Of a stretch of DNA of 64,000 nucleotides, positions 56,608-64,000 are shown piece by piece (positions within the stretch are counted from its first letter, which is position 1; each line of letters begins with the position of its first letter). Below the pieces are notes generated by a model. It worked only from the letters and a program-made list of their open reading frames with translations. It was not told the origin of the DNA and searched no databases. The DNA is from Circinella umbellata (Eukaryota > Mucoromycota > Mucoromycetes > Mucorales > Lichtheimiaceae). A program made the translations under genes and the position numbers. The DNA is taken from positions 310,001-374,000 of the forward strand of contig JAIWNF010000024.1 in the NCBI GenBank assembly GCA_025093555.1, written 5' to 3'.

Positions 56608-58255
56608 ATGAAGGTTCAACTTTTCATTGTTTTCGTTTTTGCTTTCCTTGCAATCTTCGCCACTGCCGATCTTCAAGACGAAATCGATGCTGCAAGAAAG
56701 AAATTCTGTGGTGGTAAAGTTTCAAAAAAAAAAACTTTTTTTCTTTTATATTACATAAAACCTTTCAACTTGAACTTTTTTTTTGTTGTTAACAATTGAT
56801 AAATAGGTATCAGTGTTTCGAAGCCAAGCAAGGGTCAAGTATTTAGTAACCCAAAAAAAATCAAGGTTACTGTCAGTAAGTGGATCATCCCGTCCCTATT
56901 TTTATATTTAACCCGCCTTTTTTTTTCCTCCACTAAAAAAAGGGGGTTAAATTCATTGTCTTATTATACATGGATAACAATGTAATAACAATATTTATTT
57001 CGTTTCCTTTAGAACGTAAGCCTAACTCCCTCGCCAAAGTTGTTAATGGTGTCGATGTAATGTATCTTTTTTTTTTATAAATCGAAGAAGAAGAAAAATA
57101 TATATATATATAGAAATAAAAAAAATTAACCTTGGGAGTTCTGGATTATTATAGTTGTACATGATCAAGTCTGATGGAACCGCAAAGTACTTGGGTACCC
57201 CTTGGAAAAACTCTTATCAACTTAAAACCTCTGCTACCATGACGTATGGAATATATTTCATTATCTCTTTTTTATTGTTGTCACTTCTTTTACCAACCGC
57301 TATCATCATTATTTACTTAATTATTTTTTTTTCTTATTATGTAGTGTTGACTTGACCCGTGCTAAGGGTGCCAAATTCCCATCCCAATACGAAGTCCGGT
57401 AAACATACCCTTTTCTTTTTGTCAGAGAGATATTTAAAAAAAAATGCTATTCAATTATATAACTAACACACGGAAACAACCTGTCAAAAATATTTTTATA
57501 ATAAAAATAGTGTCTGGGTTCGCAATGAAGCTGGTAAGTTTATTATAATGATACTTTGCCAAGTTTAGAATAGTTCATTAAAGCTTGCATTGATACTAAT
57601 ATATATTTATTCATTTATTTAAAAACGGATAGGCCCTGATTGTACTTTGATGTCCAAGGTAAGAAATAAAATAACAAAGTGGGCAAGAACATTAAATATT
57701 TATTATAATTTGATTTTGTTCTATTTGTATATAGACTTTCCGAGTTAAGGGCACTTCTCACTCTAACTCTGATGAAGAAGCACTTGTCAATATGGATGCC
57801 AATATTGATAAGGGTTGTTTCGGTATCGATATCACCCAACCTGCTATTGGTGAACATGTCTCTGGTGTTTTCCCCGTTCAAATTGGTATGTTAATTTCCT
57901 ATATATAATAAGAGTGATTTTTAAATCATCACAAAAGAAACTATTATAACATAGAAAATATTTGTTCTGTTTTTTTTTTTATTATTATTGTTTAGCCCGC
58001 GATAGTGCTTCTCCCGTCGAATCCGTAACCAATGTCGAACTTTTCAAGGTCGATCTTGAAAACCGTCAACCCGTCAAGGTTCAAGACGCTTGGGCTGGTA
58101 ACTCTCTTCTTTATGAATCTTTTAATGTCAAGGATTCTCTCAAAGAAAATGCTTCTGATGACAAAGAATATGCTTACTTTTACAAGTTGAGCGGTATCAC
58201 ACAACACGAAGAAAAGTGTGAATTCTATTCTCATCCTTTCTATATCGATAATTAA
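56608..58255 (+). CDS. Small secreted protein with two tandem Ig-like (beta-sandwich) domains
   Basis: About 235 residues in eight or nine small exons. Seen: signal peptide MKVQLFIVFVFAFLAIFATA with likely cleavage before DLQDE, a short FCGG stretch, then domain 1 (ISVSKPSKGQVF … VDLYMIKSDG … WKNSYQL … YEVRVWVRNEAG … SKTFRVKG) and domain 2 (IDITQPAIGEHV … VELFKVDL … AWAGNSLLYESF … YFYKLSG … CEFYSHPFYI). The two share the layout P-x-x-G start, V-D/E-L-Y/F strand, central Trp, and Y-rich end, so they look like an internal duplication. Similar architecture occurs in fungal cell-wall-associated secreted proteins. No GPI signal or catalytic motif. Role unknown, probably extracellular or wall-bound. 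Confidence 0.72.
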
Positions 58256-58451
58256 GATACATAATGATTGTAGTTTATATAACTTTTTGTAACAATTAAA
58301 TTATAAAATAAAATAATAATAACAAACAATAATAACATTTCTTATCATTACCTAAAGAAATAAAAAAGTTAGCATAATTAAGAGTTTATTATTTTATTAG
58401 CATTATGTGTATAATGCAGTAACAGGTAAACAGCTTCTGAATATTTATAGT

Positions 58452-59475
58452 TTAATCCCAAATTAATTGACCTTTTTCATTCAAACTAGCAACACCAGTG
58501 GGTACTTTGGATGATCCTTTTTGGGGCTTTTTACCCCATTGTGTGTTTTTGCCTGCACCTGTACTATAAAATTCATTGATTTTTTGTCGTTCTAGTTCTT
58601 TTTGATGCCTTCGTAATCGTTCTGCTTGTACTGATTCAGAACTTGCTTTCTGTTGTTTACGTTTAGCTGCTTTAGCTTGATTTTCTCGTTGTTTCTTTGT
58701 TAATACTTCTTGTTCTCTTGGTGCAGAATAAACTATATGGAAATAATAATAGAACTATTAATGATCTAGCATATAAATTACGTATACGGATATATACGTA
58801 AAGCTTTTGAAATAAACTGATGGGTACGTTACTTTGTTTTCTACTGGTTCCAATAGATTCCCATCCATCTTCCTTTGGTACTGGTTCCCATCCATCATCT
58901 TCTGGTTCCGTAGTGATTCGCATAACTCGTGAATATCTTGTTGTTAAATCCATGTGTTCATCTATTTCTCTTGATTCTTTTTGATTGCCAGACTTATTAT
59001 TATTACCACTGTTACTATTAGGAGTACTATCATCAACAGTAAGTTTTTCTTTATTCGCTGTTGTAGTTGCTACTGCTGATTTAGTTTTCTTCTCATTGAC
59101 TTCTTTCATCTTTTCCTTTTGTTTCTGGTCATTATTACTAGAACGCGACGATGACGCTGCTGACGACGAGTCCCGTTGTACTTGTTGAGTATTCTTATTT
59201 TCTTGACCCTTCAGCGATGACTTGGATGGTTGAGTTGCTTGTTTCTCATTGTTGATGACAGTAGTCGTTGTCACAGATTCATTATGTAATGGCGCAGTCG
59301 ATTCAGTCTTCTTTGATTTGCCTTTCTTTTTCTTCTTTTTAGACTTTTTTGTCGTTAGAGTGGATTCAGATGTTGTAGCTTGGTTACCATCATTGTCAAG
59401 AGCATTCGATCGATAAAAGTAAATGAAAAGAACAGGTAGAAAAAGAACACATAAGAGACCTAGCTCTTGATACAT
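58452..59475 (-). CDS. Membrane-anchored, lysine-rich disordered protein, function unknown
   Basis: ATG 59475 begins MYQELG, then one hydrophobic segment (LLCVLFLPVLFIYFY) that likely anchors the protein with the rest in the cytosol. It continues into a Lys-rich block (KKSKKKKKKGKSKK), Ser/Thr/Asn/Gln-rich linkers and the duplicated phrase DDGWEPVPKEDGWES. One intron, about 58810-58734, leads to YSAPREQEVLTKKQRENQAK, a charged helical tail and the end TGVASLNEKGQLIWD (stop 58452). The layout resembles ribosome- or ER-associated small anchored proteins, but I do not recognise the family. Convergent with the secreted-protein gene, 196 bp apart. Confidence 0.6.
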
Positions 59476-60119
59476 TTTTTCAGAACAATTAAAACAGAAA
59501 AAGGGATAATTATTGTATATTTGAGTTTGCGTGATTTATTTGCTGAATTTGTAGTAAAAAATAAAGTTGGGCTTTTTGGGAAAAATTTACTACATTGTCC
59601 CCCCCTACCTTATGGGATAAGCATATACTTATCAGAAGAAAAGTAAATCATTACGATAGATAATATGAATGGGATTATATAATACAATCCAATTTTCAGT
59701 ATTGTGAATGCATACTGTCTATATACATACTTTATCCAAATACAATCTCCATTAAAATATAACCAGTTAGTAAAGTTCCCAGTGTCAAAGGAAGATATTA
59801 AAGATATTGATTTTGTTTTTGTTTTTTTGAACAAAATAAATATATATATATATAATTACACATTATAAAAGAGAAAAGGGAGGGTTAAGTTTGCGTATAT
59901 GTATGTGTGTGTTTGTATATGCGTCATTTTTTGTGATGTGTATATAAGTTTTTGTGTATGTGGAAGAACGTTAACTAAAAGAAAAAAAGAACAAGCTAGT
60001 AGTGTGCGAGAGAAAGAGAGAGAGTGAACGAGAATAATAATAACAATAATAAATATGGCTAAAAGAAAAGAAAGAAAAGTATCAAAAAGGTAAATATAAG
60101 ATGTTCTTTTTTGTTTGTA
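59476..60119. other. Intergenic spacer
   Basis: 644 bp, AT-rich; TATA-type run at 59840-59853, a GT-rich patch near 59895-59960 and a GA-rich patch near 60005-60035. No gene. Confidence 0.5.
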
Positions 60120-61655
60120 TTAATATGAATCTGGTTTTGCTTTGTACAATCCATACTGGTGTATATAATCAATTACAGGGTTAGGTGATAAATATTTGAT
60201 TGACATGTCTCGTTTTATAAACAGTCTAATAGAAATAGATAAAAGATTAATCTTGATGAATTGCAAAAGTATAAGAAAAAAAAACATGTACTTACCGAAC
60301 TTTGGTTGAACTAATATCATTATGTATCAGTTGTTTAATTACAGTAACATTCATCTATAGTTTATGATTAAAAATATTTGTAAGCGATCAATTTATACAT
60401 ATACAGTTCTCCGGTTCAAATGAACTTACTCTATGTTGATAAAGTATATCATGTGAAAGTAAAAATCCATAAACATCAGTTCCCGTTCTCTCTATTATTA
60501 TTATAAAGTAACAAAGTTATTAACCACATAATCCATTTATATATATTTTTTTGATCCAATCCCATACAAATACATACCTATGATGACGCAACCGTAATGA
60601 CCAACAATATGATGTAACTATGGTAACCCAAATTGGCTTATTAATAACCTGGTTACAAAATTCCTTTTCACAACCCAATCCAATAAACAAACAAACTTAC
60701 ATCTTTAGGAGCCCATACACCTGGATGACCAAATGATGCAATTAAATCACCACCTGCTAGAAGCATAATTTTAATTTTTCGTTGTTCACCTAATAATATC
60801 ATTATATTAAAAAAAGACAGAAATATTATTTAAATCTTCTTTTATAAACTTCCCCACTACTAATTATAATACTTACCACTCTTTGTACGAATACCTCCTC
60901 CAGCAATATTTAATTCATGATCAAAATGATCCAATACAACAGCAGTTCGTTGATAGGATCCTTGTCTAGGTTCCCAAGAATCTACCATTAACCAATCTGA
61001 AGTCGAGTTGACTGCTAATGTACACATTTTTACTCGATGTTTTGCTTTAGCTAACCCCTCTTTCATATAAGCATCAGAAACTGGAGAATAATAGCCTGCC
61101 AGCAGTTCATATTCATTCCGTTCCTTAAAATGATCTTGTGCCATTTCTGTAAATGAAAAAAAAAAATTAAAATTATTTCCAAAAAAATTTGATGAGTCAT
61201 CTTTTAACAAAGCTTTGACCTTTCTTCCTCTTTCTCTTAATAGTATTATATAATGCATATTTCAATAGTAATCAATTGATATCAAAATATATATATATAT
61301 AAAAATAGAAATAGTTACCAAACATTCGTAAGTGGAGATAAGTAATGGGTGAAAAGGAACCGCAAGCAACTAATACAAGTGGTGTTTTACTATCATCTAT
61401 ATTATATAGTTATGCTGTCAGAATATAAATCCAATATAAGTTTACTTTTATCCATTCTTCTCCTTCCGCGGCATAACCTCTTTTTTTCTCTTTTCTCGCT
61501 TTGGCCCGGATGTTTTTTTAACCTTTCATGGTATCAGGTAAGTAGTGTCGAGGAAATACATATTCGTTTTCAAAGCCATTATCAACAGAATCAGCAAGTA
61601 CTGAAGGTGGATCGCTTGTTGTTTTTGTTGAATCGTTTACTTGTTGAGTACTCAT
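60120..61655 (-). CDS. Nicotinamide/nicotinate mononucleotide adenylyltransferase (NMNAT)
   Basis: Transfers AMP from ATP to NMN or NaMN in the final common step of NAD synthesis. Start ATG 61655 (MSTQQVND), with a short N-terminal extension in exon 1. Seen: nucleotide-binding motif ACGSFSPITYLHLRMFE (GxFxPxTxxHL form) across the exon 2/3 junction, then YSPVSDAYMKEGLAKAKHR, WLMVDSWEPRQGSYQRT, AGGDLIASFGHPGVW, HHIVGHYGCVII, and the C-terminal ATP-binding motif ISSTKVR followed by YLSPNPVIDYIHQYGLY. About eight exons; stop at 60120. All core motifs are intact, so it should be active. It matches the yeast Nma1/Nma2 layout. Divergent from TEN1, 298 bp apart. Confidence 0.92.
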
Positions 61656-61953
61656 CGTGTTTTTTTTTTTTAAGAAAAAAAAAAGTTGTTGTTATAAAAA
61701 TAAAAAGGCCTGTTCTTTATACCCTCCTTATTTTCGGAATGTTTTTTTTTTTAGCGGATTGACAAGATATTAGAGAGGAAAATAATTGAAAGAGAAGAAG
61801 GAAGAAAGAAGAAGGAAGAAAGAGAGAGAGGGCTTGAACCAATATGTAAAAAAAACCTAATAGGACGAGAAGATCAAGATTTTATTTTATATCGATTTTT
61901 CGAACCGCGCCTATCTTATAGTATCTCTCTTTTCTCGTACAACTTTTTCTAAT

Positions 61954-62569
61954 ATGGAAGAAAATAACGTCATGCCTTCGAGTGAATTAATACTTCACTT
62001 GAATGAAATTACAAACAATCCAAGTTCTAATGTTGGTAAAATAGTTCGAGTAAAAGGCTTGTAAGTCTTTCATTAGAAACTGTTTTTTTTTATATAATGA
62101 ATTTTGTTTTTTAAATAAAGATCTATTTCTCATATTTTTATTACCTGACACGCGCCCCCCCCCCGATTAACACGCGTATTTCCCCACAAAAAAAAAAAGT
62201 TTAAAAGAATTTGATGCAACAATAAATCGAGCGATATTAGAATATGAAGATAGCAATTTATATTTGAATACAGATATCACTCATCCATTTGCATTTGAAC
62301 CTGGCAAGTTAATTGAATGTATTGGAGAAATATGTTATGATGATGAGGTAATAAAGTAATATCTTTATGGATTTATTATTAAGTAATAAAATGGATGGAT
62401 TGATATCATATAATTACATGTACCTATATAATAGCAACAAAGAATATTACTTCGACCTAATATTGTAAGAAGTATTGATACTTTGGATATGAAATTATTT
62501 GAACAAGCTGGAAAATATAAACGTCAATATATCGAGAAATTAAAATCAATTGATATTCAAAAGGAATAA
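61954..62569 (+). CDS. TEN1: TEN1-like CST complex subunit
   Basis: Small OB-fold subunit of the CST (CTC1/Cdc13-STN1-TEN1) telomere-capping and fill-in complex. Exons 61954-62060, 62200-62347 and 62435-62569 join to 129 residues (MEENNVMPSS … SIDIQKE), each intron GT-AG. Seen: ELILHLNEITNN, GKIVRVKGF (beta-1/2 of the OB fold), EYEDSNLYLNTDITHPF, GKLIECIGEI, RILLRPNIVRSIDTLDMKLFEQAGKYKRQY. The strand pattern and the closing LRP…VR..D.LD…F..A…R.Y stretch fit TEN1 from family knowledge. Such short divergent proteins are often missed. Confidence is moderate as OB folds are hard to separate by eye. Confidence 0.68.
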
Positions 62570-62864
62570 CGATTTTGTATAAATAAATTATCTAATTATA
62601 TAATCATGATTAGGCTTGCATTGGGAATAAGGGAAGAGGAGAGAGTGAGAGTGAGAGAAAGAGAAGATAATAATAGAAACGAGTGACAGTACCTATCAAG
62701 AATAAAGAAAAAAAAAACTTGAATCTGATGAATTGGGTCTCCGAGTCATAATCACAAAGCACGCGCACCCTCCCTATTACATCCTCCTCGTTCGAAACTT
62801 GAGTTTTTATTTTTATTTTACTTCTTTATTCTCTTTTTTTTTTCTTTTACCACATTCGAGATCA
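62570..62864. promoter_or_regulatory. TEN1-MMS2 spacer with pyrimidine-rich promoter tract
   Basis: 295 bp with a GA-rich block near 62630-62670 and a C/T-rich tract (62765-62850) directly before the next ATG. Promoter role inferred from position. Confidence 0.35.
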
Positions 62865-63901
62865 ATGGCACAAAGTAAGTCTGTTATTTTTTATTTTATT
62901 TTATCAAATTAATAAAGTGGAAGAAACATATCAAAAGAAACAACCCCGTTCTTTGTAAAAATAGAGCTACTTTTCACAAAAAAAAAGTGGGAAAGAAAGA
63001 TTGAATTCTACATAATGTTTAAGTGAAGAAAAAGCGGACCCACTTTTCATTAACTTAACATTAGTATGGACTTTTTTTTTTTTCTTTCTTTTTTTTTTGT
63101 TTGTGAAAAGTGACAAATGAAATTTATTTTTACATTTAACTTGTTACTTGTGGAAAGATTGAAAAATTATATGCTGTATAAATATATATATATTACTCAC
63201 TATTACGGGAGGAATCTGTTTTTTAAAATAATAGTACCACGTAACTTCCGTTTGCTCGAAGAGCTAGAGAAAGGTGAAAAGGGACTTGGTGATGGTACTT
63301 GTAGTTATGGATTAGCGGATGACGATTTACTCATGCATAATTGGCATGCTACTATTCTCGGTCCTCCTCACGTAAGTTTTTTTTTATTTTAAAGCGTGTG
63401 TGTATATGAGAGAGAAAGAGAGATATAAAGAGTTATCGTTTAAGTCATCATGGATTTTAACTTTGACATTTTATATCAATTCTGAAATAGTCTGTTCATG
63501 AAAATCGTATTTACAGTTTAAAGATTTATTGTGGTGAATCATATCCTGATGCGCCACCTACTGTACAATTCGTATCTCGGATCAACTTGCCTAGTGTAAA
63601 TCCCCAAAATGGAAAGGTTAGTATAAAAAGATGGGATGATATGACTTTTACCAACTCTATAACCTGATTTATATTCAATTATAATAGGTTGAATCAAGTC
63701 GTTTACCATGTTTGGCTCAATGGAGACGCACATATTCTTTGGAAACTGTTTTGACAGAATTGAGAAGGTAAAGTAATAGATAAAATTTATGTGAGTCATT
63801 CATGTAGATGCGCGCTAAGTCAAATTACTTTTTACTTCATTAGAGAAATGGCTACCATCGGTAGAAAGTTGCCACAACCTGCTGAAGGAACATCATTCTA
63901 A
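62865..63901 (+). CDS. MMS2: Ubiquitin-conjugating enzyme variant (MMS2/UBE2V)
   Basis: UBE2V proteins pair with UBC13 to build Lys63-linked ubiquitin chains, for example in post-replication repair. Exons 62865-62874, 63235-63371, 63491-63616, 63688-63767 and 63844-63901 join to 136 residues. Seen: [84 protein letters not shown]. The UBC catalytic HPN and active-site Cys arrangement is absent, as expected for a variant. The first exon is only 10 nt before a 360-nt intron. A Cys occurs in the PCLAQW stretch, next to where the catalytic loop would be. Identity confident. Confidence 0.92.
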
Positions 63902-64000
63902 ATCGAATAGAATTTTTCTTTTTATATACAAACAGAAATAATCACAATTACAATTGAACATAAATTTTCATAGCAAATATCCTCGTCTTTTTTTTTTTAT
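63902..64000. other. MMS2 3' flank to window end
   Basis: A/T-rich sequence after the stop codon; presumably 3' UTR. Nothing else is visible. Confidence 0.4.

Overview
The window looks like a nuclear segment from an early-diverging fungus, most likely Mucoromycota and probably Mucorales. Coding genes are split by many short GT-AG introns (about 50-200 nt), non-coding DNA is very AT-rich and homopolymer-rich, and the genes are typically fungal or opisthokont. For seven genes I rebuilt exons from splice sites and the joined lengths are exact multiples of three: RPB1, an RBMS-like RNA-binding protein, a PUS9-like synthase, a proteasome alpha subunit, a BAF57-like protein, a sestrin and an MMS2-like protein. 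The small TEN1 gene also closes in frame.

Layout. 1-3786 (-): 5' two thirds of a NEO1/ATP9-type P4-ATPase, running off the left edge. 3941-14240: a 10.3-kb repeat structure. Two inverted, nearly identical arms of about 1.8 kb each carry one Tc1/mariner element inserted beside a fragment of a second one. The arms flank 6.5 kb holding a decayed ISXO2/Merlin-like transposase, a cargo gene interrupted by one in-frame stop, a tRNA-like remnant and possible gene fragments. 14885-21025 (+): RPB1, with 24 perfect CTD heptads. 23697-25661 (+): RBMS-type RRM protein, convergent with a PUS9-type pseudouridine synthase (25908-27584, -). 29104-30511 (-): proteasome alpha7/PSMA3, divergent from a BAF57/SMARCE1-like protein (30775-32683, +). 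35177-39749 (-): a four-helix membrane protein and a JmjC+ZZ protein. 40480-41123 (+): RNase H2 subunit C. 41699-44745 (-): PAK kinase. 49757-53144 (+): sestrin. 53639-55761 (-): unrecognised gene. 56608-58255 (+): secreted two-domain protein. 58452-59475 (-): ER-type anchored protein. 60120-61655 (-): NMN adenylyltransferase, then TEN1 (61954-62569, +) and MMS2/UBE2V (62865-63901, +).

Most genes are housekeeping and there is no operon-like logic. Shared themes are transcription and chromatin (RPB1, JmjC, BAF57-like), genome maintenance (RNase H2C, TEN1, MMS2) and signalling (PAK, sestrin). The two most notable items are the sestrin, which keeps the residues I recall as the leucine pocket and the acidic GATOR2-contact pair of human Sestrin2 but has Leu in place of one oxidoreductase-centre residue, and the 10.3-kb inverted-arm transposon structure. 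That structure sits in what looks like the 5'-UTR intron of the flippase gene and separates it from a promoter region shared with RPB1.
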